Below are positions 26,116 through 34,312 of a DNA stretch of 64,000 bases, piece after piece. Source of the DNA: Ramlibacter ginsenosidimutans. GTDB lineage: Bacteria; Pseudomonadota; Gammaproteobacteria; Burkholderiales; Burkholderiaceae_C. A model generated the notes under the pieces. It was given only the letters and a program-made list of their open reading frames with translations. It was not told the DNA's origin and searched no databases. The DNA lies in NCBI RefSeq assembly GCF_042678185.1, contig NZ_JBHUDQ010000025.1, one strand, 5' to 3'. Each line of letters begins with the position of its first letter. Position 1 is the first letter of the stretch. Made by a program: the position numbers and the translations under genes.

Positions 26116-27222
26116 ATGCTGAGCCGGCTCCTTTCCAACGACTATCCGCGCAGCCGCGTGCTCGCGGTCATCCTCGTCCTGCTGTTCGTGGCGCTCGCCC
26201 TGACGCCGTTCCTCATCCCGGGCGTGAAGGCGCTCAACGTCGCGGCCAAGATCCTCGTGTTCTTCGTGCTGGTGGCCAGCTTCGACCTGCTGCTGGGCTA
26301 CACCGGCATCGTGAGCTTCGCGCACACGATGTTCTTCGGCATCGGCGCGTACGGCGTCGCCATCGCTTCGACGCGCATGGGCCCCGGCTGGTCTGCGCTG
26401 GCTCTCGGCACTGTCGCGGCGCTGGCACTGTCCTTCGTGCTGGCGCTCGCCATCGGGCTGTTCTCGCTGCGCGTGCGCGCCATCTTCTTCTCGATGATCA
26501 CGCTGGCCTTCGCGGCGGCGTTCCAGACGCTCGCCTCGCAGCTGTCCGACATCACGGGCGGCGAGGACGGCCTCACCTTCAAGATGCCGGAGCTGCTGTC
26601 TCCCAGCTACCAGTTCTCGGAGACGCCGCTGTTCGGCGTCTCGCTGGACGGCCGGCTGCTCTGCTACTACCTGCTGTTCGTGCTGTGCATCGTGCTGTTC
26701 CTGGCGATGCTGCGCGTGGTGAACTCGCCGTTCGGGCGGGTGCTGCAGGCGATCCGCGAGAACGAGTTCCGCGCCGAGGCGATCGGCTACCGCGTCGTGG
26801 TGTACCGCACCGTGTCCAGCGTGCTCTCGGCGCTGTTCGCCACGCTCGCGGGCGCGATGCTCGCGATCTGGCTTCGCTACAACGGGCCGGACACCACCTT
26901 GTCCTTCGAAGTCATGCTCGACGTGCTGCTGATCGTCGTGATCGGCGGGATGGGCACCATCTACGGAGCGGCAATCGGCTCGGCCCTTTTCGTCGTCGCG
27001 CAAAGCTACCTGCAGGACCTGCTGCGGCTGGCGAGCGACGCCGTCGCGGGACTGCCCTGGCTGGCGGCCCTGCTGTCTCCCGACCGCTGGCTGTTGTGGC
27101 TGGGGGTGCTGTTCGTGCTGTCGGTGTACTACTTCCCGAGCGGCGTGGTGGGCCGGCTGCGCGAGCTGCAGCTGCCGCGCTCGGCGCGTCCGCGCGCCGC
27201 CAGGCCAGCGCAAACGACCTGA
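26116..27222 (+). CDS. livM: ABC transporter permease, LivM type
   Basis: The protein has 368 residues and about 9-10 membrane segments. LLGYTGIVSFAHTMFFGIGAYG is the LivM version of the conserved FGH/FAH permease segment, and ILQAIRENEFRAEAIGYRV-type text (VLQAIRENEFRAEAIGYRV) is the coupling loop. It begins 10 bases after livH. The C-terminus is basic and cytoplasmic. Confidence 0.93.
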   Translation: MLSRLLSNDYPRSRVLAVILVLLFVALALTPFLIPGVKALNVAAKILVFFVLVASFDLLLGYTGIVSFAHTMFFGIGAYGVAIASTRMGPGWSALALGTVAALALSFVLALAIGLFSLRVRAIFFSMITLAFAAAFQTLASQLSDITGGEDGLTFKMPELLSPSYQFSETPLFGVSLDGRLLCYYLLFVLCIVLFLAMLRVVNSPFGRVLQAIRENEFRAEAIGYRVVVYRTVSSVLSALFATLAGAMLAIWLRYNGPDTTLSFEVMLDVLLIVVIGGMGTIYGAAIGSALFVVAQSYLQDLLRLASDAVAGLPWLAALLSPDRWLLWLGVLFVLSVYYFPSGVVGRLRELQLPRSARPRAARPAQTT

Positions 27223-27232
27223 GGGGACGGCG

Positions 27233-28126
27233 ATGGGATGCACTTCCAATTACGTGAGCTGTGCCGGCCGCGAGATCCACTACACGGAGTGGGGCGGTGA
27301 CAACGAGCCGACGGTGATCGCCTGGCATGGCCTCGCGCGCACCGGCCGCGACATGGACGAACTCGCGGAGTCCTTGTCCGATCGCTATCGCGTCATTTGT
27401 CCCGACACGATCGGCCGCGGCTACAGCCAGTGGAGTCCCGACCCGGGGCACGAATACCAGCTGGCGTTCTACGCGAAGATCGCCGCCGAACTGTTCGACC
27501 GGTTGGGCGTGGCACGCGCGCACTGGGTGGGCACGTCCATGGGCGGCGCGATCGGGACCGTCTGTGCATCGGGCCTCGTCGAGCCGGCGATGCAGCAGCG
27601 CATCGTGAGCCTGGTGCTGAACGACAACGCCCCGCGCCTCGCGCCCGCGGCCATAGCCCGGATCCGCAACTACGCAGGCAACCCGCCGACGTTTGCCACC
27701 GTGTCCGAGCTCGAAGCGTTCTTCCGCCAGGTGTACAAGCCCTACGGCTGGCTGTCGGACGCGCAATGGCGCCGCCTCGCGGAAACCTCGACGCGCCGGC
27801 TGCCGGATGGCCGCGTGACGCCGCACTACGACCCGGCGATGGTGCGGCAGTTCATCGACCACCCGGACGACTACGAGCTGTGGGCGCACTACGATCGCCT
27901 GCGCATTCCCGTGCTGCTGCTGCGGGGCGCCGACTCGGACCTGGTGCTGCCCGACGCCGCGGCGGAGATGATGAGGCGCGGTCCGGGGCGGCTGGGCCTC
28001 ACGCGCGTGGTGGAGGTGCCGGGCTGCGGGCACGCGCCGGCGCTGAATGTCCCGGAGCAGTTGGACATCGTGCGCGCCTTCATCGACCAGCAGGACCGGC
28101 GCGCACCGGCGCCTGGCGCAGCCTGA
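27233..28126 (+). CDS. Alpha/beta-fold hydrolase at the end of the Liv-type operon
   Basis: The protein has 297 residues with the alpha/beta hydrolase catalytic triad. The nucleophile elbow is GTSMGG (Ser near residue 102), the acid is probably in LLRGADSDLVLP, and the His in GCGHAPALN. The oxyanion segment is IAWHGLARTG. There is no signal peptide, so it is cytoplasmic. It starts 11 bases after livM, so it is probably cotranscribed and may hydrolyse the imported compound or a metabolite (ester, lactone or C-C bond). The substrate is unknown. Confidence 0.85.
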   Translation: MGCTSNYVSCAGREIHYTEWGGDNEPTVIAWHGLARTGRDMDELAESLSDRYRVICPDTIGRGYSQWSPDPGHEYQLAFYAKIAAELFDRLGVARAHWVGTSMGGAIGTVCASGLVEPAMQQRIVSLVLNDNAPRLAPAAIARIRNYAGNPPTFATVSELEAFFRQVYKPYGWLSDAQWRRLAETSTRRLPDGRVTPHYDPAMVRQFIDHPDDYELWAHYDRLRIPVLLLRGADSDLVLPDAAAEMMRRGPGRLGLTRVVEVPGCGHAPALNVPEQLDIVRAFIDQQDRRAPAPGAA

Positions 28127-28133
28127 AGCGGGA

Positions 28134-29237
28134 CTAGCGAGCAGCGCCGAGAGCGACGGCGCGTTCCTTCTGAGTCGCGAGCTCGCGCGCGTCCGGCCCG
28201 GACTGTGTCGGCCAGCCCGCGAGGTGGTTCAGCGCGATCGCGCCCAGCGCGTGGATCCACTCGGTCTGGTCGTTGAGGCAGGGGATGTAGTGGAATTCCT
28301 GCCCGCCGGCGGCGAGGAAGGCCTGCCGCCCCTCGATCGCGATCTCCTCCAGCGTCTCGAGGCAGTCGCTCGTGAAGCCGGGGCAGAGCACGTCCACGCG
28401 TCGCTTGCCGTCGCGTGCCAGCGCCTTCAGCGTCGGCTCGGTCGCCGGCTCCAGCCACTTCGCCTTGCCGAACCGGGACTGGAAGCTGACCGTGTAGCCG
28501 CCAGGCTCGAGGCCGACCGTCTCCGCGAGCAGGCGCGCCGTCTTGCGGCACTCGCAGTGATAGGGATCGCCGAGATGCAGCGTGCGCTCGGGCACGCCAT
28601 GGAAGCTCATGACCAGATGGTCGGGCCGGCCGTGTTCGCGCCAGTGACGCTGGACGCCGTGGGCCAGCGCCTGGATGTAGCCGCGGTCGTCGTGGTAGCG
28701 GTTCACGAAGCGAAGCTCCGGCACGTGCCGGCGCGTCCGCGTCCACTGGGAGACGGCGTCGATCACGCTCGCTACCGTCGTGCCGGAATACTGCGGGTAA
28801 GCCGTGAGCACGAGGATGCGGTTGGCGCCCGCGTCGGCCAGCGCGTCCAGCTGGGTGGCAATCGACGGCTGGCCATAACGCATGGCATACGCAACGCGCA
28901 CGCGATGGCCCTGTTCGCCCAGCCAGCCTTGCAGGCGCTTGGCCTGGCGTTCGGTCCACACCTTCAACGGCGAGCCTTCGGGCATCCAGATCGTGGCGTA
29001 CTTGGCCGCGGACTTCGCCGAGCGCAAGGGCAGGATCAGGCCGTACAGGATCGGCAGCCACAGCACGCGTGGAATCTCCACCACGCGCGGGTCGGCCAGG
29101 AACTCCGCGAGATACGGACGCACGGCGGCGGCCGTCGGCGCTTCGGGCGTGCCCAGGTTGCACAGGAGGACGGCGGTGAACGGCGCCTGGCCGTGGGTGT
29201 GGGCCGGAGCAACAGTTGGGCGGGAAGCGGTCGGCAT
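28134..29237 (-). CDS. hemH: Ferrochelatase
   Basis: The protein has 367 residues and inserts Fe2+ into protoporphyrin IX at the last step of haem synthesis. Active-site His in VMSFHGVPERTL and the conserved Glu in CPGFTSDCLETLEEI are present, as are LLCNLGTPEAPT at the N-terminus and QSRFGKAKWLEP. The start is set at ATG 29237. The upstream continuation of the frame is a shadow of the HAD gene. It is divergent from the HAD phosphatase and convergent with the hydrolase, ending 7 bases from it. Confidence 0.96.
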   Translation of the reverse strand: MPTASRPTVAPAHTHGQAPFTAVLLCNLGTPEAPTAAAVRPYLAEFLADPRVVEIPRVLWLPILYGLILPLRSAKSAAKYATIWMPEGSPLKVWTERQAKRLQGWLGEQGHRVRVAYAMRYGQPSIATQLDALADAGANRILVLTAYPQYSGTTVASVIDAVSQWTRTRRHVPELRFVNRYHDDRGYIQALAHGVQRHWREHGRPDHLVMSFHGVPERTLHLGDPYHCECRKTARLLAETVGLEPGGYTVSFQSRFGKAKWLEPATEPTLKALARDGKRRVDVLCPGFTSDCLETLEEIAIEGRQAFLAAGGQEFHYIPCLNDQTEWIHALGAIALNHLAGWPTQSGPDARELATQKERAVALGAAR

Positions 29238-29255
29238 TGAGCTATTCTCGCCGCC

Positions 29256-29954
29256 ATGCTTGACCTGGAGAAAATCAAGGCCATCACCCTGGACCTGGAC
29301 GACACGCTGTGGCCGATCTGGCCCACCATCGAGCGCGCGGAGAAGGCGCTGCTCGACTGGCTGGCGGAGCATGCGCCGATGACGTCGGCCTTGTTTGCCA
29401 ATCCGGCGGCGCTGCGGGAGATCCGCGCCGAGATGAGCAGTTCGCGCCCGGACCTGAAGCACGACATGAGCGCGTTGCGGCGCGAATCCATTCGCCTCGC
29501 GCTGCATCGCGCAGGCGACGATCCGCTGCTCGCGGAGCCGGCCTTCGAGGTGTTCTTCGCCGAACGCCAGCGGGTCACGCTGTTCGAGGACGCCTTGCCG
29601 GCCCTCGAGATCCTGGCGGCGCGTTTTCCCCTGGTGGCGCTGTCGAACGGCAATGCGGACGTGCAGCGCGTGGGCCTCGGGCGTTTCTTCCGGGCCGCCG
29701 TGTGCGCCCGCGACTTCGGCGTGGGCAAGCCCGATCCGCGCATCTTCCATGCGGCGGCCGGTGCCGTCGACACGTTGCCGGAGTTCATCCTGCACGTCGG
29801 CGACGACGTAACGCTCGACGCGCTCGGTGCACTGAATGCCGGCATGCAGGCGGCCTGGTTGAACCGCTCGGACGCGCCGTGGCCGCACGAGCAGGAGCCG
29901 CACGTGACGCTCACGCACCTGGGCGAACTGGCCGACCTGTTCCGCCAGTCCTGA
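29256..29954 (+). CDS. HAD-superfamily phosphatase
   Basis: The protein has 232 residues and all four HAD motifs: I LDLDDTLW (nucleophile Asp14), II LVALSNGNAD, III Lys in GVGKPDPRIF, IV HVGDDVTLDA. A helical cap sits between motifs I and II (subclass IA). Its layout resembles YigB-type enzymes that dephosphorylate the riboflavin intermediate ARPP, but other small phosphate esters are possible. It is divergent from hemH with an 18-base spacer, so promoters must overlap the coding ends. Confidence 0.88.
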   Translation: MLDLEKIKAITLDLDDTLWPIWPTIERAEKALLDWLAEHAPMTSALFANPAALREIRAEMSSSRPDLKHDMSALRRESIRLALHRAGDDPLLAEPAFEVFFAERQRVTLFEDALPALEILAARFPLVALSNGNADVQRVGLGRFFRAAVCARDFGVGKPDPRIFHAAAGAVDTLPEFILHVGDDVTLDALGALNAGMQAAWLNRSDAPWPHEQEPHVTLTHLGELADLFRQS

Positions 29955-30017
29955 CGTTCACTGGAGTACCTTCGTGCTGCGCACTGCGGTATTCGCCCTT
30001 GGGGCGACCCGGCGGGC

Positions 30018-31301
30018 TCAGTCGCTGGCGGGCAGCCCGCGCGCGACGGCGAATCCGGAGCGCACCGCGCCCTCCAGCGTCGCCGGATACGGGCCCTCGA
30101 TGTAGTCACCGCAGGCCCAGAGTCCCGCAGCAATGCGCGCCTGCGGACGGCGCAGCCCAGGAACACAGGCGAAGGTGGCGCGCTTCTCCACCACCGTCTG
30201 CAGCGGCTGCACCCGCCAGCCCAGGGCGGCCGCCTGCTGCAGCACCTCGGCTTCCAGCACCGACTTCTCGCGCGCACTGGCACTGGCGACGAACGCGAGC
30301 AGCCCGGGCGGTCCGCCAAGCTGGCCGCGGTCGAAGACGAACTGCGCGGGCGCGCCGGGGCCGCTGCGCAGCGCGAGCATCGGCAGCGGCAGGCGCGGGC
30401 CGCCCAGGGTGTACACGGTGGTGATCGCCTCGAAGGCGAGGGCGCGCGCAGTCGAAGCCCAGTCGCTCGCCGCCGGGACGGCCTCTTCGACCAGGCGCGC
30501 CGCTTCGGGCGCCGGTGTCGCGAGCACGACCTGCGCGAACGGCTCTCCGTCGACCGACCAGCCTGCGTCCGCGCGCTGCAACTGGCCCACGCGCTGGCCG
30601 ATGCGCAGTTCCGTCCCGTGTTCCGCGAGCCAGGCTACGGCGGCTTCGGGCAAGACGCGTCCGAGGTCCTGCCGCGGCAGGAGCAGGTTGGACGCGCCCC
30701 AGCCGCGGTAGCCGGCTCCGAACAAGGCGTCGCGCAGCACGCGCAGGAACACGGCGGCGCTCGCGCGATCGGCCGGCGTGTTCAGCGCGGCCACGCAAAG
30801 CGGCTCGACCAGTTCTGCGCGCACGCGCGGCGCGAGACCGCGCGTGAGCTGTGCGACCGTCCACGCGGGATCGCAGCGAAAGCCGGCGAGTCGCCAGCCG
30901 AGCGCCGCTCGCAGCAGCGACAGGCGCTCGCTCCAGCCCCAGCCCGGCACGCGCACGATGCCCAGCAGCGCGTCCCACGGGGCCGCGCACGCGGGCAGCT
31001 GCAGGCCGTCTCCGGCCGCATCCTGCAGCACGAGCGGCAGGCGCAGCAAGGCCTCGGCGGGATCGATGCCCACGGTTTCCATCAGTGCGAGCGTCTCGAC
31101 GTAAGCGCCGATCAGGATGTGCTGTCCGTTGTCGAGGAGCGCCGTGCCGCCTTCGGGCAGGGACACCACCAGGCTGCGCGCGCGGCCGCCGAGGCTTCGT
31201 GCCGCCTCGAACACAGTCACGTTCCAGCCGGCGCGCGTGGCGGCGACGGCTGCGGCGAGCCCGCCCCAGCCGGCACCGATGACGGCAAGGCGGCGGCTCA
31301 C
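30018..31301 (-). CDS. hpnE: Hydroxysqualene dehydroxylase (HpnE), FAD-dependent
   Basis: The 427-residue flavoprotein has the Rossmann motif LAVIGAGWGGLAAAVAATRAG at the N-terminus and a GRARS-containing second FAD contact. The C-terminal WACGDYIEGPYPATLEGAVRSG is typical of amine oxidase-like desaturases. It reduces hydroxysqualene to squalene after HpnC and HpnD. The GTG start at 31301 overlaps the hpnD stop as GTGA, indicating a coupled operon. Last gene of the trio. Confidence 0.92.
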   Translation of the reverse strand: MSRRLAVIGAGWGGLAAAVAATRAGWNVTVFEAARSLGGRARSLVVSLPEGGTALLDNGQHILIGAYVETLALMETVGIDPAEALLRLPLVLQDAAGDGLQLPACAAPWDALLGIVRVPGWGWSERLSLLRAALGWRLAGFRCDPAWTVAQLTRGLAPRVRAELVEPLCVAALNTPADRASAAVFLRVLRDALFGAGYRGWGASNLLLPRQDLGRVLPEAAVAWLAEHGTELRIGQRVGQLQRADAGWSVDGEPFAQVVLATPAPEAARLVEEAVPAASDWASTARALAFEAITTVYTLGGPRLPLPMLALRSGPGAPAQFVFDRGQLGGPPGLLAFVASASAREKSVLEAEVLQQAAALGWRVQPLQTVVEKRATFACVPGLRRPQARIAAGLWACGDYIEGPYPATLEGAVRSGFAVARGLPASD

Positions 31302-32137
31302 ATGCGGCCCAAGGCTTGCACCTTCCAGGCCAGCCACAGCTTGCGCACCGGAGTAAGGCTGATGCGTTGGTGCAGCACCTGGAAGTCCTCGGCCTCGATC
31401 TCGCGCAGCAGGGTGCGGTAGATGCTGGCCATCATCAGGCCGGGCTTCTGCGCGCGCCGGTCCGCATCCGGCAGCAGCGCCAGCGCTTCGTCGTAGATCG
31501 CCTGCGCGCGCTGCGCCTGGAAGCGCATGAGGGCGACGAACCGGTCCGAGTGCTTGCGCTGCAGGATCTCGTGCGCCTTCACGTCGAAGCGCTGCAACTC
31601 GTCGACCGGCAGGTAGATGCGTCCGCGCATCGCATCCTCGCCGACGTCGCGGATGATGTTGGTGAGCTGGAACGCAAGCCCCAGCTTGTTCGCATAGTCG
31701 GCGGTCACCGGCTGCGTCTGGCCGAAGATGCGCGCCGACACCTGGCCGACCACGCCGGCGACGAGATGGCAGTAGCGCTGCAGTCCGGTGAAGTCCAGGT
31801 ACCGGGTCTGGTCCAGGTCCATCTGGCAGCCGCGGATCACGTCCTGCAACTGCTCCTGCTGGATCCCGTACGCCGGGACGCTGGGCATGAGCGCCTGCAT
31901 CACCGGGTGCGAGGGCTGCCCCGCGAAGGACTGCGCCACTTCCGATTGCCACCACGCCAGCTTGGTGCGGGCGATCCCCGGGTCGCTCACCTCGTCGACG
32001 ACGTCGTCGACTTCGCGGCAGAACGCATAGAAAGCGGTGATCGCTGCGCGCCGTGCCGGCGGCAGGAAGAGGAAGGCGTAATAGAAGCTGCTGCCGGAGG
32101 CGGCGGCCTTTTGCTGGACGTACTGTTCCGGGGTCAT
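31298..32137 (-). CDS. hpnD: Presqualene diphosphate synthase (HpnD)
   Basis: The 279-residue trans-isoprenyl diphosphate synthase (head-to-head) fuses two farnesyl diphosphates to presqualene diphosphate. Aspartate-rich motifs are FCREVDDVVDEV and NIIRDVGEDAMRGRIYLP. ATG 32137 (MTPEQYVQQK) is chosen as the usual start. A GTG at 32161 that overlaps the hpnC stop (GTGA) would add eight residues and is a realistic alternative. Confidence 0.92.
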   Translation of the reverse strand: MTPEQYVQQKAAASGSSFYYAFLFLPPARRAAITAFYAFCREVDDVVDEVSDPGIARTKLAWWQSEVAQSFAGQPSHPVMQALMPSVPAYGIQQEQLQDVIRGCQMDLDQTRYLDFTGLQRYCHLVAGVVGQVSARIFGQTQPVTADYANKLGLAFQLTNIIRDVGEDAMRGRIYLPVDELQRFDVKAHEILQRKHSDRFVALMRFQAQRAQAIYDEALALLPDADRRAQKPGLMMASIYRTLLREIEAEDFQVLHQRISLTPVRKLWLAWKVQALGRM

Positions 32138-32157
32138 GTTCTCGTTCAGGGCGATTC

Positions 32158-33048
32158 TCACATCCGTGCCGCGCGCCACAGCATGGCCGGTGCGTCGATG
32201 AGGCCGACGGCGGGCCGGTGTTGCAGCGTCCGCCATTGCAGCCGCTCGATGCGATGCAGGATGCGCAGCCCGCCCTGCACGACGAAGCGCAGCTCCCAAC
32301 CAGCGCGCCCAGGGACGCGGTGCACCAGGGGCGCCCCCGCGAGCATCAGCGCGCGCGCCCAGTCCGAGAGATCGCGCAGCAGCGCCGGCGCGTTCGGGTG
32401 CGCGGGCCAGCTGGCGGGATCTGCGGGATCGAGTCCGTGCCGCCGGCAATCCTCCGCGGGCAGGTAGTAGCGGCCGCGGCGCAGGTCCAGGCCTGCGTCC
32501 TGCCAGAAGTTGATCAACTGCAGCGCCGAACAGATCGCATCGCTCTCGGCCAGCGCGACCGGGCTCGTGACTCCGTAGAGATGCAGCAGCAGCCGGCCGA
32601 CTGGATTCGCGGAGCGGCGGCAGTACTCCAGCAGTTCGGCGCGATCCGCGTAGCCCGCGCGATCGCGCGTTTTCTCCACGTCCTGCCGGAACGCATCGAG
32701 CAGGTCGTACAGCGGCTGGGCGGGTAAATCGAAAGTTGTCGCGGCGCGGCCCAGCGGCCCGAACACGTGCGGCCATCGGCCGGACCCGGTGTTGTCCTGG
32801 AGGCACGCATGCAGGTCGTTTCTGTATGTAAGCAGGTCGGCGAGCCGGTCACCCGCTGTTGCGCTTCCCTCATCCGCGATATCGTCAGCCGTACGCGCAA
32901 ACCAGTAGATCGCCGCGACCGGCGCCCGCAGGCGAGGCGGGCAGAGCCAGGAGGCAACGGGGAAATTTTCGTAGTGGTCGACCGGGCGGTGCCGATCGTC
33001 GGGGCAGGAGCTCACGTCCGGATTGTCGCTTGACAGCTCTGCGGCCAT
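32158..33048 (-). CDS. hpnC: Hydroxysqualene synthase (HpnC)
   Basis: The protein has 296 residues and belongs to the squalene/phytoene synthase fold. It has FARTADDIADEG as first Asp motif and LQLINFWQDAGLDLRRGRYYLP as second. HYENFPVASWLCPPRLR is the HpnC N-terminal signature. It converts presqualene diphosphate to hydroxysqualene. First gene of the hpnC-hpnD-hpnE operon. No squalene-hopene cyclase or hopanoid modification gene lies in this window. Confidence 0.92.
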   Translation of the reverse strand: MAAELSSDNPDVSSCPDDRHRPVDHYENFPVASWLCPPRLRAPVAAIYWFARTADDIADEGSATAGDRLADLLTYRNDLHACLQDNTGSGRWPHVFGPLGRAATTFDLPAQPLYDLLDAFRQDVEKTRDRAGYADRAELLEYCRRSANPVGRLLLHLYGVTSPVALAESDAICSALQLINFWQDAGLDLRRGRYYLPAEDCRRHGLDPADPASWPAHPNAPALLRDLSDWARALMLAGAPLVHRVPGRAGWELRFVVQGGLRILHRIERLQWRTLQHRPAVGLIDAPAMLWRAARM

Positions 33049-33058
33049 TTCCTAGATT

Positions 33059-33072
33059 ACTAACCAGTCAGT
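33059..33072. promoter_or_regulatory. TetR-type operator candidate between hpnC and the RND efflux genes
   Basis: ACTAAC-CA-GTCAGT (33059-33072) is an inverted repeat with one mismatch, of the form often bound by TetR regulators of efflux operons. It lies 61 bp before the membrane-fusion gene start. No TetR gene is present within this window near it. Confidence 0.45.
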
Positions 33073-33132
33073 CATTAGCCTTGTGCGGCGCAGCAGTACG
33101 CGAACGCTGGCTCCGACCCCACCTCCATCGCC

Positions 33133-34305
33133 ATGGCCATCTTCGCCCCCACCCGTTTCGCGCCGAGCGCCGCCCTGTTGCTCGCGCTCGCCCTGGCCGG
33201 CTGCTCGCGCACTGACGCGCCGCCGGAACCGATCCGCGCCGTCAAGGTGATGACCATCAGTGCTTCCACGATGGAGTCCCGCTACGAGTTCTCGGGCGAG
33301 GTGCGCCCGCGGGTCGAGTCGCGCCTGGGTTTTCGCGTGGGCGGCAAGATCACGCAGCGGGAGGTCGAGGTCGGACAGCACGTTGCCGCTGGCACGGTAC
33401 TGGCGCAACTCGATCCCCAGGACTTCCGGCTCGCCGCGGATGCTGCACGCGCGCAGGTCGCCGCTGCCCGCACGAACCGTGACCTGGCGGCCGCGGATTA
33501 CCAGCGCTACCGCCAACTGCGCGAACAGAACTTCATCAGCGGCGCGGACCTGGAGCGCCGCGAATCGACGTTGAAGGCTGCGCAGGCGCAGCTTGAACAG
33601 GCGCAGGCCCAGCTCGCGTCGCAAGGCAACCAGGCGGGCTACACGAGGCTCGTCGCCGATGTCTCCGGCGTGGTCACGGCGGTGGAAGCGGAAGTGGGCC
33701 AGGTCGTGGCCGCGGGAACCCCGGTCGTGCGCATTGCCGCCGACGGGCCGCGGGACGTGGTGTTCTCGGTGCCCGAGGACAAGGTCGTCAACGTGCGCAC
33801 CGGCACCGAGGTGACGGTGCGGCAATGGGCGAGCGACGAGACGCTCGCCGGCCGCATCCGCGAGGTGGCGGCGAGCGCCGACCCGGTGACGCGGACCTAT
33901 CCGGTGAAGGTGTCGCTCGAGACCGCGGGGCCGCCCCTGGGCGCGACGGTCACGGTGCTGCCGCTGGTGCTGGAGCACGCGGGCATGCCGGTGATCAAGA
34001 TCCCCACCAGCGCACTGCGCCAGGAAGGCCAGGGATCGGCGGTGTGGGTGCTTGACCGGGCGAGCATGACGGTGAGGTCGCAGCCGGTGCAGATCGCGAC
34101 GGCGGACGGCAACGATGCGGTGATCGCCGCGGGCCTGCAACCGGGGATGGTCATCGTCTCCGCCGGGGTCCATGTGCTTTCGCAGGGCCAGAAGGTCACG
34201 CTGTGGCACGAGAAGACCTCCGAGCTGCCCGCCGTCGCGGCGCAGGATCCGGGCCAGCCCGTGGCCGGCGCTGCGCAGGCCGCGACCTTGCCCGCTACGC
34301 GCTGA
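33133..34305 (+). CDS. RND efflux periplasmic adaptor (membrane-fusion) lipoprotein
   Basis: The protein has 390 residues. A lipoprotein signal ends LALAGC with lipidated Cys24. The barrel-sandwich hybrid domain (RLGFRVGGKITQREVEVGQH and the returning TRLVADVSGVVTAVEAEVGQ) flanks a long alpha-hairpin (about 100-165). Beta-barrel and membrane-proximal domains follow. It bridges the inner-membrane pump encoded next to an outer-membrane channel that is not encoded here. Expression is probably repressed via the operator at 33059. Confidence 0.92.
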   Translation: MAIFAPTRFAPSAALLLALALAGCSRTDAPPEPIRAVKVMTISASTMESRYEFSGEVRPRVESRLGFRVGGKITQREVEVGQHVAAGTVLAQLDPQDFRLAADAARAQVAAARTNRDLAAADYQRYRQLREQNFISGADLERRESTLKAAQAQLEQAQAQLASQGNQAGYTRLVADVSGVVTAVEAEVGQVVAAGTPVVRIAADGPRDVVFSVPEDKVVNVRTGTEVTVRQWASDETLAGRIREVAASADPVTRTYPVKVSLETAGPPLGATVTVLPLVLEHAGMPVIKIPTSALRQEGQGSAVWVLDRASMTVRSQPVQIATADGNDAVIAAGLQPGMVIVSAGVHVLSQGQKVTLWHEKTSELPAVAAQDPGQPVAGAAQAATLPATR

Positions 34306-34312
34306 GCTGCCG

